Assembly: GCA_031267485.1 (NCBI GenBank)
Contig: JAIRYY010000067.1
Span: 1-8,110, forward strand
DNA from: Tannerella sp.
GTDB lineage: Bacteria; Bacteroidota; Bacteroidia; Bacteroidales; Tannerellaceae
Reading direction: 5' to 3'
DNA: 8,110 nt
In this document: piece after piece, positions 1 through 7,310 of the stretch
Layout: each line of letters begins with the position of its first letter
Position numbering within the stretch: the first letter of the stretch is position 1
The notes under the pieces: model-generated
Databases searched by the model: none
What the model was told of the DNA's origin: nothing
Seen by the model: only the letters and a program-made list of their open reading frames with translations
Position numbers and translations under genes: made by a program

Positions 1-1
1 G

Positions 2-1387
2 CTGGAAAGGGGGCTTTACCGCATCGCCTCGCCGCTGCGCATCGTCGCCGGCGGCATCGTGCTGCGCGGCGGGGGCAGCGGCAAATTCGGCGGGACGGTG
101 TTGCTGGCCACTTCGCCGCACAAATACCCGGTGATAGAAATCGGCGTGAATGCGAGTCTCCGTCCGGTGGCAAAATCGGAACGGGCCATTACGGACGATT
201 ATGTCCCGTCGGGCACGCGGGTGGTGCATGTCGGCAACGCTTCCGCGCATTTCAGGCCGGGAGACCGCGTCGTCGTGCGCCGTCCAAGCACGGACGGATG
301 GATCAGGGCGCTGGGCATGGACTCCATTCCTCCCCGGCCGCTATCCGGCGAATCCACCGACGACGCGTTCCGCCGGTTCCGGCAATCGGGCGGGCAGGCC
401 GACATGAACGGCACGCGCCAGTGGGAGCCGGGCTCGAAAGACCTGAATTTCGAACGCACGGTTGTCGCCGTCGAGGGCGACGCCGTCACGCTCGACATTC
501 CCCTGACCAATGCGCTGCAGAAGGAATACGGCGGCGGAGTGATTTTCAAATACAGGTTCCCGGAACGCATCGGCCGCTGCGGTGTGGAGCATATCTGCGG
601 ACTCTCGGCGCACGACGGGAGCATAAGGCTCTATAACCGCCATATCGGACTGTATGCGGGCGACGAGAACCATGCAAACGTGTTCGTCGCCATTCGCGCG
701 GCGGAAAACGTATGGGTCAGGGACGTAAATGTGGAATATTTCGACTGCTGCGTCCGCGCGGAACACCCGTCGAAATTTGTCACCGGACAGGACCTGTCTG
801 CCCTCCACCCGGCATCGGAGATTACCGGCGGGCGGCGGTATGCATTCAGCATATCGGGACAGATGATTCTCTTTGAGCGGTGTTATGCCAGCTATCACCG
901 TCACGAGTTTGTGCTCGGCAGTACGGTGGCCGGCCCGAATGCCTTTGTAGACGGGTCGGGCGACATGACTTTCGCCTCCAGCGAACCCCATCAGCGCTGG
1001 TCGGCAGGTTGCCTGTACGACAACATCACGATCCGCGGCCCGGAAGGTTCGCTGCTCTCGGTCAACCGCGGCTGGTTCGGTTCGGGACACGGCTGGTCGG
1101 GCGCACAGGTCGTCTTCTGGAACTGCAGCGCCCCGGTTATCATGATCATGCAGCCGCCCACGGCGCAGAACTTCGTCATCGGAAGCGGCGGCGCCGTCAC
1201 CGGACAGCAGGCCGGCTTTGCCCGCGAACATACGATACAGTCCATCAACAACGTCTCGCGGAGCAGCTTCTCCGACACCGGGACGCCGCCGGTCGGGGAC
1301 GGATGGATAGAACATCCCGCCCGGATCGTCACTCCCCGAAGCCTGTATCACGCACAGCTGCGCGACAGAAAAAACGGAAATCAGTGA
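2..1387 (+). CDS. Right-handed beta-helix (pectate-lyase-like) protein, 5'-truncated by the window
   Basis: The frame is open from base 2 and no start codon is needed inside the window. A GTG at 59 is only an internal valine codon, because coding-like sequence (LERGLYRIASPLRIVAGGIV) continues upstream of it. The visible part is 461 residues and ends at TGA 1385-1387. Its beginning resembles the first turns of secreted beta-helix proteins (GIVLRGGGSG). Later blocks look characteristic of one Bacteroidota/Planctomycetes beta-helix group: WVRDVNVEYF, RRYAFSISGQ, HRHEFVLGS, GPNAFVDGSG, PHQRWSAGCLYDN, and NRGWFGSGHGWSGAQVVFWN near the C-terminus. Such proteins are usually exported and act on, or bind, polysaccharides, but I cannot assign a lyase or hydrolase family or a catalytic residue. 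The signal peptide lies outside the window. It is on the same strand as the downstream SusC/SusD genes but 215 nt away, so it may be in the same locus without being co-transcribed. Confidence 0.8.
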   Translation: MERGLYRIASPLRIVAGGIVLRGGGSGKFGGTVLLATSPHKYPVIEIGVNASLRPVAKSERAITDDYVPSGTRVVHVGNASAHFRPGDRVVVRRPSTDGWIRALGMDSIPPRPLSGESTDDAFRRFRQSGGQADMNGTRQWEPGSKDLNFERTVVAVEGDAVTLDIPLTNALQKEYGGGVIFKYRFPERIGRCGVEHICGLSAHDGSIRLYNRHIGLYAGDENHANVFVAIRAAENVWVRDVNVEYFDCCVRAEHPSKFVTGQDLSALHPASEITGGRRYAFSISGQMILFERCYASYHRHEFVLGSTVAGPNAFVDGSGDMTFASSEPHQRWSAGCLYDNITIRGPEGSLLSVNRGWFGSGHGWSGAQVVFWNCSAPVIMIMQPPTAQNFVIGSGGAVTGQQAGFAREHTIQSINNVSRSSFSDTGTPPVGDGWIEHPARIVTPRSLYHAQLRDRKNGNQ

Positions 1388-1509
1388 TTAGTGATTAATG
1401 ATTAGTGATTAATGATTAATGATTAATGATTGGTGATTAGTGATTAATGATTAGTGATTAATGATTGGTGATTAGTGATTAATGATTAGTGATTAATGAC
1501 TGGTGACTG
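1384..1509. repeat. 7-bp tandem repeat array, 18 copies of RTGATTR
   Basis: Eighteen head-to-tail heptads run without a gap, mainly GTGATTA and ATGATTA, with ATGATTG at 1426-1432 and 1461-1467 and a decayed pair ATGACTG/GTGACTG at 1496-1509. Every difference between copies is a transition (A/G at positions 1 and 7, T/C at position 5). A higher-order 35-bp unit is visible. With G or A for the first base of each heptad, copies 1-5, 8-12 and 13-17 all read GGAGA, and the last two blocks differ by one base. The first copy contains the TGA stop of the upstream beta-helix gene. Because 7 is not a multiple of 3, the array carries stop codons in all six frames, so it is not coding. Its function is unknown. 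It could be a replication-slippage repeat, a protein-binding array or a transcript-end element. Confidence 0.95.
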
Positions 1510-1513
1510 GCGA

Positions 1514-1534
1514 GGGCGCCTCTTGCGGGCGTCC
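1514..1534 (+). other. GC-rich hairpin next to the repeat array
   Basis: Bases 1514-1520 (GGGCGCC) can pair with 1528-1534 (GGCGTCC) over seven base pairs, one of them G-U, around the 7-nt loop TCTTGCG. The downstream sequence is ATAAAAATCGG, with no T-run, so it is not a standard intrinsic terminator on the + strand. The minus strand also lacks a T-run after the stem. It could lie in the 3' UTR of the beta-helix gene or in the 5' leader of the susC-like gene. The pairing is seen in the sequence; a role is inference only. Confidence 0.45.
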
Positions 1535-1602
1535 ATAAAAATCGGAAACAGGATATGATTAGAGTACTATAAATAACAATTTTCTATTAACCATTTTAAA
1601 TT
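1535..1602 (+). promoter_or_regulatory. AT-rich leader upstream of the susC-like gene
   Basis: This 68-nt stretch changes abruptly from GC-rich to AT-rich and ends in TTTTAAATT directly before the ATG. That is usual for Bacteroidota translation starts, which rely on AT-rich unstructured leaders rather than a Shine-Dalgarno site. A promoter for the operon probably lies here or inside the repeat. I find no convincing match to the Bacteroidota -7 box (TAnnTTTG). TATAAAT at 1568-1574 is only a loose -10-like candidate and has no good partner box upstream. Confidence 0.3.
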
Positions 1603-4600
1603 ATGAATGTCACATGTTGTAAACAAAGAAAAAAGTCCCTCCTTAAATCCGCCCTCATGCGGTCATGGAGGATGTTGTGCGTGTGCCTGCTGTCGGCGGC
1701 AAGCCTGCCGTTAGCGGCACAGATCAGTATTACCGGCGTCGTGACCGAACCCGACGGCGAGCCGTTGCCGGGAGTGAACGTCACGGTGAAAGGTACGCAG
1801 ACGGGCGTCATCACCGACGCCGACGGACGGTACGCCATCCAGGCGCCGGGAGAAAAGTCCGTACTGACGTTTTCCTATATCGGATACGCGGGACGGGAAA
1901 TCGCCGTCGGCCAGAAACGGCAGATAGACGTCACGCTGGAGGAAAGCGCCACGGAACTTGACGAAGTCGTCATTGTCACGTACTGGTCGCAGAAAAAAAC
2001 CGACATCACAGGTTCCATCACCTCCGTCGACGAGAAGACCATTTCCGCCAAACAGGCCGTAAACATCTTCGACGCGCTGCAGGGCGTGGCGCCCGGCGTG
2101 CAGGTGCTGAGCGCTTCCGGCGCGCCCGGAGGGGATATGACCCTGCGTATCCGCGGCGCATCCACACTCTCGGATGCGGGCGTCAACCCCCTGTATATTG
2201 TCGACGGGATACAGATGAGCGACATCAGCGCCATTAACCCGGACGACATTCGCTCGATGGAGATACTGAAGGATGCGGCGTCGGCCTCCGTCTACGGGTC
2301 GCGCTCCGCCAACGGCGTCGTTATCATCACCACGAAAAAGGGTGAAACGGGCAAACCGCGTCTGGAGGTGAAATACCTGAACAGTTACAGCCGCCTGTCG
2401 CACAAGATTCCGCAGGCTAACCGCCTGGAGCGCGAAATATTCGACCGCTCGAACGCTACCCGCGGGAACGAATCCATCGGGCTGGCCCCCTACCCGACCG
2501 ATTCCACGGCGCTCAACCGCAATGCGGACAACGATTACCAGGACCTGATGACGCAGACCGCCGTGCGCAACCAGGTGGACATGAGCCTGTCGGGAGGCTC
2601 CGACAAACTGAAATACCGCGGCAGCGCGCAGTATCTCAACGACGAGGGGATTGTGCTGAACACGTTTTTCAAGCGCCTGAGCGGACGGTACAACATCAAC
2701 TACCTGGCAACCGACCGGCTGACGCTGAATACCCAGTTCAGCGTCGCCTACACGGACAAAAACAACACAAACGAGGGGCGCGTCATCCAGCAGGCGCTGC
2801 AGCGTCCGCCGCATTTCACGCTCTACTATCCCGACGGGACATGGATGTACGACAACGGAGGGCGTAAAAACCCGGTCGCGGAAGCGTATCTCCGGAAAAA
2901 TGAAACCCGGCAGTACCGCGTTACCGTCTACCAGGATATGGATTACAAGCTGACCGGCTGGCTGAAAGTGCACGGAGATTTCGCCCTCAACATCGGTTAC
3001 GACGACACGGAAACCTTCAACTCGAAATTGCTCGAGACCGCCACTCCGCCGCTGAACACCGGTACATCCTCGTCCCGTCTCTCCCGCTACATGCAGGGGA
3101 ACGTCCTGCTGGCCGCCGACCGCATGTTCGGACGGCACCACCTGCAGCTTTTCGCCGGAGGCACATTCGAGAAAAACGACATCAAAAACATGCGCATCAG
3201 CGGAAGGAACTTCTCGACCGAACTGATTACGACAATGAACGTGGCCGGCGAACTGCTCCCCGCCGACACCTACACGAACGGGACGGCCAACGCCCTGGCA
3301 GGCTTCTACGGCAGGCTGGGATACGACTACGAAAGCCGCTACCTCGTCAATGCCACCATCCGTTCCGACGGCTCCTCCAAATTCGGCAAAGCCAACCGGT
3401 GGGGATATTTCCCCTCCATCAGCGTGGCATGGCGCTTCTCGGACGAAACGTTCATGGACTGGTCGGACGCATGGCTCAAAGATGCCAAGCTGCGCGCCAG
3501 CTACGGCATGACCGGGAACCAGGCCATCGGCGACTATGACGCGCAAACCGAATTTGTACTCGGAGCCTATGCCTACAATAACCAGAGCGGGATAAGAACC
3601 TCCTCCAAAATGGGCAATCCCCTGCTGAAATGGGAGGTCACCGAACAGTACAATGCCGGTATCGACGTCACCGCCCTGAACGGAAGAATAACTTTTACGG
3701 GCGATTATTATGTCAAAAACACAAGCGACCTGCTCTACGACGCCGACCTGCCGTTTGAAGTCGGCTATTCCGGCGGCGTGAGGACGAACCTGGGAGGGGT
3801 GCAGAACAAAGGCATCGAACTGATGCTCGCGTACACGGTACTCGACAGCCGCGACTTCTCGTGGACGACCACCGCCTCATGGTCGACAAACAAAAACCGG
3901 ATAACGACGCTGCCCGGAGGAGACCGCGCCGACGACATCTGGTGGGTCGGCGAAGGAACCGAAGCCGGCACGTTCTACGGCTGGAAGCAGTCGGGCGTAT
4001 ATGCCTACAACGAATCGAACGCCTGGACGGAAGACTACAAAACAAGGCTGACGCCTGTCTTCGCCCTCGACGAATTTGGCAACGTCACTCTCGACAAGCA
4101 GCGAAACCCGACCCTGCTGGGATACCGGATGCCCGACGGCAGCACGTACAGCGGCACGGTACGGCAGCAGACTTCCAGCGGAAGCGTACTGGGCGCGGGC
4201 GACCTTATCTGGCAGGAACTGCCGGACGCCGACGGCGTCATCAACGGCGACGTCGGCAACGAAGACCGGCAGGCGCTGGGCAGCGGACAGCCCTCCTGGT
4301 TTGCCGGGTGGCAAAACAGTTTCCGGTACAGGGAGTTTACCCTTTCGTTCAGCTTTTACGCAAGTTTCGGGGCGCACGTGTATAACGAGGATAAAAGGAA
4401 CAGGGCGCTGTATGCCACCACGAACGTCACCCCCGACCCCTACTTCGTCCTCAACATGTGGAAATATCCCGGCCAGAATACCGACGTATACCGCAGGGGC
4501 AATTACACCTACAACACCCGGCGGGGCGGCGATTATTTCCTCGAAGACGCCTCTTTCATCCGGCTGCAGAACGTGCGCCTTTCCTACAGTTTCAAAAAAC

Positions 4601-4788
4601 AGTGGATACGGAAAGCCCTGATGCAGAACCTGCAACTGTACGTCTACGGGAATAATCTGCTGACATGGACAAACTATACCGGCTTCGACCCCGAAGTCTC
4701 CCAGACAAGCGTCCTGAAACCCGGAAACGACAACGGTCGCTATCCCCGGAAAAGGGAAATGGGTTTCGGCGTCACGGTAGCTTTCTAA
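1603..4788 (+). CDS. SusC/RagA-family TonB-linked outer-membrane transporter
   Basis: This is the outer-membrane barrel that imports ligand captured by its SusD partner, powered by TonB-ExbBD. It is a full-length 1061 aa. The N-terminus is a basic, cysteine-containing signal peptide with likely cleavage near PLAA/Q at residues 36-40. A carboxypeptidase-D-like regulatory domain follows at about 41-114 (ITGVVTEPDGEPLPGVNV, then DADGRYAI). The TonB box region is at about 119-131 (ELDEVVIVTYWSQ), and the plug at about 133-246 has the SusC signature (NPLYIVDGIQ, EILKDAASASVYGSRSANGV). The barrel fills the rest, with a DADGVINGDVGNEDR loop near 875-889 and a terminal phenylalanine (GFGVTVAF). There is no STN domain, so it should not signal directly to an anti-sigma factor. 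The ATG at 1603 follows a typical AT-rich leader. M19 (ATG at 1657) is a possible shorter start that also keeps the signal peptide. It is followed after 39 nt by its SusD partner. The substrate is unknown. Confidence 0.97.
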   Translation: MNVTCCKQRKKSLLKSALMRSWRMLCVCLLSAASLPLAAQISITGVVTEPDGEPLPGVNVTVKGTQTGVITDADGRYAIQAPGEKSVLTFSYIGYAGREIAVGQKRQIDVTLEESATELDEVVIVTYWSQKKTDITGSITSVDEKTISAKQAVNIFDALQGVAPGVQVLSASGAPGGDMTLRIRGASTLSDAGVNPLYIVDGIQMSDISAINPDDIRSMEILKDAASASVYGSRSANGVVIITTKKGETGKPRLEVKYLNSYSRLSHKIPQANRLEREIFDRSNATRGNESIGLAPYPTDSTALNRNADNDYQDLMTQTAVRNQVDMSLSGGSDKLKYRGSAQYLNDEGIVLNTFFKRLSGRYNINYLATDRLTLNTQFSVAYTDKNNTNEGRVIQQALQRPPHFTLYYPDGTWMYDNGGRKNPVAEAYLRKNETRQYRVTVYQDMDYKLTGWLKVHGDFALNIGYDDTETFNSKLLETATPPLNTGTSSSRLSRYMQGNVLLAADRMFGRHHLQLFAGGTFEKNDIKNMRISGRNFSTELITTMNVAGELLPADTYTNGTANALAGFYGRLGYDYESRYLVNATIRSDGSSKFGKANRWGYFPSISVAWRFSDETFMDWSDAWLKDAKLRASYGMTGNQAIGDYDAQTEFVLGAYAYNNQSGIRTSSKMGNPLLKWEVTEQYNAGIDVTALNGRITFTGDYYVKNTSDLLYDADLPFEVGYSGGVRTNLGGVQNKGIELMLAYTVLDSRDFSWTTTASWSTNKNRITTLPGGDRADDIWWVGEGTEAGTFYGWKQSGVYAYNESNAWTEDYKTRLTPVFALDEFGNVTLDKQRNPTLLGYRMPDGSTYSGTVRQQTSSGSVLGAGDLIWQELPDADGVINGDVGNEDRQALGSGQPSWFAGWQNSFRYREFTLSFSFYASFGAHVYNEDKRNRALYATTNVTPDPYFVLNMWKYPGQNTDVYRRGNYTYNTRRGGDYFLEDASFIRLQNVRLSYSFKKQWIRKALMQNLQLYVYGNNLLTWTNYTGFDPEVSQTSVLKPGNDNGRYPRKREMGFGVTVAF

Positions 4789-4798
4789 AAAAAAGTAA

Positions 4799-4817
4799 TT
4801 TTCAACTTTCAATTCAA
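4799..4817 (+). repeat. Short TTTTCAA-like heptad repeat in the susC-susD spacer
   Basis: TTTTCAA (4799-4805), CTTTCAA (4806-4812) and a shortened TTCAA (4813-4817) lie head to tail in the 39-nt spacer. This is about 2.7 copies of a 7-bp unit, different in sequence from the array at 1384-1509 but with the same period. It also serves as the AT-rich leader before the SusD start. With so few copies in AT-rich DNA it may be chance. Confidence 0.4.
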
Positions 4818-4827
4818 AATATGCATT

Positions 4828-6510
4828 ATGAAAAAAATAAGTCAGACTTTACGTATTTACGGATTCATCGCCGCAGCTTTGCTGTTATCCGGCGGATGCA
4901 ACGAGTTCCTCGATCAGCAGCCGGTATCCAGCCTGTCACCGGACGTCTACTGGCAGTCAAAGGAAGACGCCGACAACTGGATTGCGGGAATATATCACCA
5001 AATGCAGCAGACGCTTCAGAACAACTGGTTCGACTGGGGCGAATACCGTTCGGACAACGTCCGGAGCGTCGGCACGGGAACGGCGCAGACGATTATGCTG
5101 AACAACCAGCTGAGCAGTACGAACCAAAACAGTGCGACGAGCTGGGTGCAACTGTATACGACCATCTCGCTCTGCAATTTCGGCATTAAATACCTGCCGG
5201 CCATGGTGGAAAAAAACATCGACGGCTCCGCCTCCGTTTACCGGGAATATATCGGGCAGTGCTACGGCATGAGGGCGCTGATGTTTTTTTATGCGCTGCG
5301 CATCTGGGGCCGGGCGCCGCTCATCACCGAGACGGTGGAGGGGCTGAACCAGCAGACCGAATATCCCCGCTCGTCCGTCGCGGAGGTCAGGGAGCGCATC
5401 ATCGCGGACGCCGAAACGTCGCTCGCTACCATTGCCGACCTTTCAGCCGATCCGGCCCGGAAGTTTTACCTTAGCAAAACGGCCATATATGCCCTGCTGA
5501 CGGATGTATACGCATGGTTTCAGGAATATGACAGGGTGATAGAAGCCTCGGACGCGGTGATGATGAACACAAATATCACATGGATTGCAGGGCCGAACGA
5601 CTGGAAGACGCTCTTCACGAATCCCGCCGACCCGAAAGCTACCGAGAATATTTTCGTCATGTACTGGAACAGCCTCGAATATAACGGCGGAATGGGTTAC
5701 GCCTCGCGCCTGGGCAGCAGCAGCAATACGAGCAATGTGGGAATAAAACCGGCTATCTTCCAAAGGCTGTGGGAACGGTATAACCCCGAAGAACCGGACG
5801 GCTCGGACGCACGCTGGTGGTTTTGTTTCGATACGGTACAGTACAAAAGTACGGAGGGCTACGAGACGGGAGGCGAATCGGGGTCAAACGCAAATGCCGT
5901 CAAGTTCGGGAAGTGCGTCCCGTGGGATCCCGCAGCTCCGAGCGGGCCGAGCGGCGTACTGGGCAATCTCGGCGCGTTTATTTACGAGGCCACGAACGTC
6001 TGTAACACGAACATGCCGCTGTACAGGTATGCCGACGTGATGACGCTGCGGGCGGAAGCGCTGGCGATGACCGGACGCTATGACGAAGCGCTCGAAATCC
6101 TGCGCAAAGTGCGCTCGCGCGTGGGATATGCGCCGGACGAGGAGGCCGACCCGACGAATTTCATGGCCTGGTATGACGGATTTGCCGACAGGGGCGAAAA
6201 ACTGCAGGAGGCGATCGTCGACGAACGCCAGCTGGAGTTTCTGGCCGAAGGCAAACGCTGGTTCGACCTCTGCCGCGTGGGACGGACAGCTTTCACGAAA
6301 CCTTACTATGACGAGGGCGGAACGCAGCCTTATAAAATACCGGACGCCGGTTATTACGGCTATCTGAAGTCGAAAATGAATAACAGCGCTTCGGGTTTTG
6401 TCAATTTTGAAGGCGATAATATGGGCCGGATCTTTTTCCCGATTGTGTCGGGGGCTTTCACCGCCAATCCGGCGCTGAGGGGCGACCAGAATCCGCCGTA
6501 CGATGAATAA
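4828..6510 (+). CDS. SusD/RagB-family nutrient-binding outer-membrane lipoprotein
   Basis: This is the surface lipoprotein that binds the ligand and closes as a lid over the SusC barrel encoded just upstream. It is 560 aa, the usual size. The signal peptide (MKKISQTLRIYGFIAAALLL) ends in a lipobox LSGGC with the lipidated Cys at residue 24. The typical mature start CNEFLDQQPVS and the block YWQSKEDADNWIAGIYHQM follow, matching the SusD N-terminal domain with its TPR-like helices. The C-terminal RagB/SusD domain is clear. RYADVMTLRAEALAMTGRYD starts near residue 400, ERQLEFLAEGKRWFDLCR lies near 465-482, and the end (NPALRGDQNPPYDE) is the family's usual terminus. The ATG at 4828 is preceded by AT-rich sequence. 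Another ATG at 4821 is in a different frame and does not give a signal peptide. The specific ligand cannot be read from the sequence. Confidence 0.97.
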   Translation: MKKISQTLRIYGFIAAALLLSGGCNEFLDQQPVSSLSPDVYWQSKEDADNWIAGIYHQMQQTLQNNWFDWGEYRSDNVRSVGTGTAQTIMLNNQLSSTNQNSATSWVQLYTTISLCNFGIKYLPAMVEKNIDGSASVYREYIGQCYGMRALMFFYALRIWGRAPLITETVEGLNQQTEYPRSSVAEVRERIIADAETSLATIADLSADPARKFYLSKTAIYALLTDVYAWFQEYDRVIEASDAVMMNTNITWIAGPNDWKTLFTNPADPKATENIFVMYWNSLEYNGGMGYASRLGSSSNTSNVGIKPAIFQRLWERYNPEEPDGSDARWWFCFDTVQYKSTEGYETGGESGSNANAVKFGKCVPWDPAAPSGPSGVLGNLGAFIYEATNVCNTNMPLYRYADVMTLRAEALAMTGRYDEALEILRKVRSRVGYAPDEEADPTNFMAWYDGFADRGEKLQEAIVDERQLEFLAEGKRWFDLCRVGRTAFTKPYYDEGGTQPYKIPDAGYYGYLKSKMNNSASGFVNFEGDNMGRIFFPIVSGAFTANPALRGDQNPPYDE

Positions 6511-6539
6511 AAACAGAAAACATCTTAAACTTTAAAGCA

Positions 6540-7283
6540 ATGAAGAAATATTTTTTGCCGCTTTGCGCGGCTTTATGCATGGCGACGACCGGCGGCTGTA
6601 CGCTGTTCGGACTGGATCTGCAGGAAGATTACGATTACGAACATTCCCGCTATGAAGCCGAACTGGGCATGGACGCATGGGATTTCATCCATTCGCGTCC
6701 CGACCTGTTCTCCGGGCTGCTGGAGGCCATCGAATATGTGAGGGATATCGAACCCGGCATTGAGGACATGTACCGGCAGCCGGGCAACACCTATCTGCTG
6801 CTGACCAACACGGCGCTGACGGATATTCAGTCGAGCGTCGTTACCGCCGCTCCGTCCAACAATCCTCCGAACATCGTCCGCTACGGTTCCTATTTCATGA
6901 TTAACAGGATATACCGCGACGGGCAGTGGATTTTGCCGTCCGGCTGGGACCAGTATCCGAAACAGCAGATAGCCGAACTGCTGAAATATCATGTCGTCAG
7001 GGATATGGTCGGTTACGGCTACACCGCGTCCACGCCTGTATGGTACGACACGTACGCATCCGGCGACACCGCAAAGATCAACATCTACATGTACGACGGA
7101 CGCGAAGCGTTCCTGTATATCAACAATTATGCGGGGAATCCGGGCGTAACCGTTGCCGGCAGCACGACGGTCGTGCCGCTCCTGATGGTTGTCCCGCGCA
7201 CGCATAACCTGATTGCGACGAACGGACTCATACACGTGGTAGACCAGTGGTTTTCACCGCCGGGACATAATGTTTTATTTTAG
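6540..7283 (+). CDS. Fasciclin (FAS1)-domain lipoprotein
   Basis: This 247-aa protein has a short signal peptide (MKKYFLPLCAALCMATTGG) with a probable lipidated Cys at residue 20. The mature part is one FAS1 domain. LFSGLLEAIEYVRD and NTYLLLTNTAL correspond to the family's N-terminal helix and H1-strand region. KQQIAELLKYHVV at about 141-153 holds the conserved YH motif, and TNGLIHVVDQWF at about 227-238 is the H2 motif near the C-terminus. FAS1 domains mediate adhesion or binding to proteins and sugars and have no known catalytic role. The gene starts 29 nt after the SusD gene behind an AT-rich leader, so it is probably co-transcribed and surface-anchored as an accessory binding protein of the SusC/SusD complex. 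That role is inferred from position. The domain is a divergent FAS1 with a long tyrosine-rich middle (150-210). Confidence 0.82.
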   Translation: MKKYFLPLCAALCMATTGGCTLFGLDLQEDYDYEHSRYEAELGMDAWDFIHSRPDLFSGLLEAIEYVRDIEPGIEDMYRQPGNTYLLLTNTALTDIQSSVVTAAPSNNPPNIVRYGSYFMINRIYRDGQWILPSGWDQYPKQQIAELLKYHVVRDMVGYGYTASTPVWYDTYASGDTAKINIYMYDGREAFLYINNYAGNPGVTVAGSTTVVPLLMVVPRTHNLIATNGLIHVVDQWFSPPGHNVLF

Positions 7284-7310
7284 TACTAACCGTTTAAACA
7301 GACAGAGGAT

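Noticed and set aside
59..61. GTG at 59 as the start of the beta-helix gene
   Set aside because: The frame is open and coding-like right up to the window edge, and a start here would leave a secreted-type protein without a signal peptide.
341..1351. A 336-codon open frame on the minus strand, opposite the beta-helix gene
   Set aside because: Same codon-bias effect. The + strand frame carries recognisable conserved blocks over its whole length.
1384..1509. CRISPR array or translational stop-start coupling in the heptad repeat
   Set aside because: There are no spacers between the units, so it is not CRISPR. The many TAATGA stop-start overlaps give only peptides of a few codons and lie about 95 nt or more from the next real start, so coupling is unlikely.
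1514..1534. Intrinsic terminator of the beta-helix gene
   Set aside because: The stem is plausible, but no T-run follows it on either strand.
1711..3546. A 611-codon open frame on the minus strand, opposite the SusC-like gene
   Set aside because: It is a shadow produced by GC-rich codon use of the + strand gene. The translation resembles no family I know and has no signal peptide or plausible start region, and the + strand protein is unmistakable.
3877..4812. A 311-codon minus-strand frame opposite the 3' part of the SusC-like gene
   Set aside because: It covers the conserved barrel end of the SusC-like protein, and its own translation shows no domain-like features.
7304..7309. AGAGGA as a Shine-Dalgarno site for the PKD-like lipoprotein
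   Set aside because: It ends one base before the ATG, too close for normal pairing with the ribosome, and Bacteroidota rarely depend on such sites.
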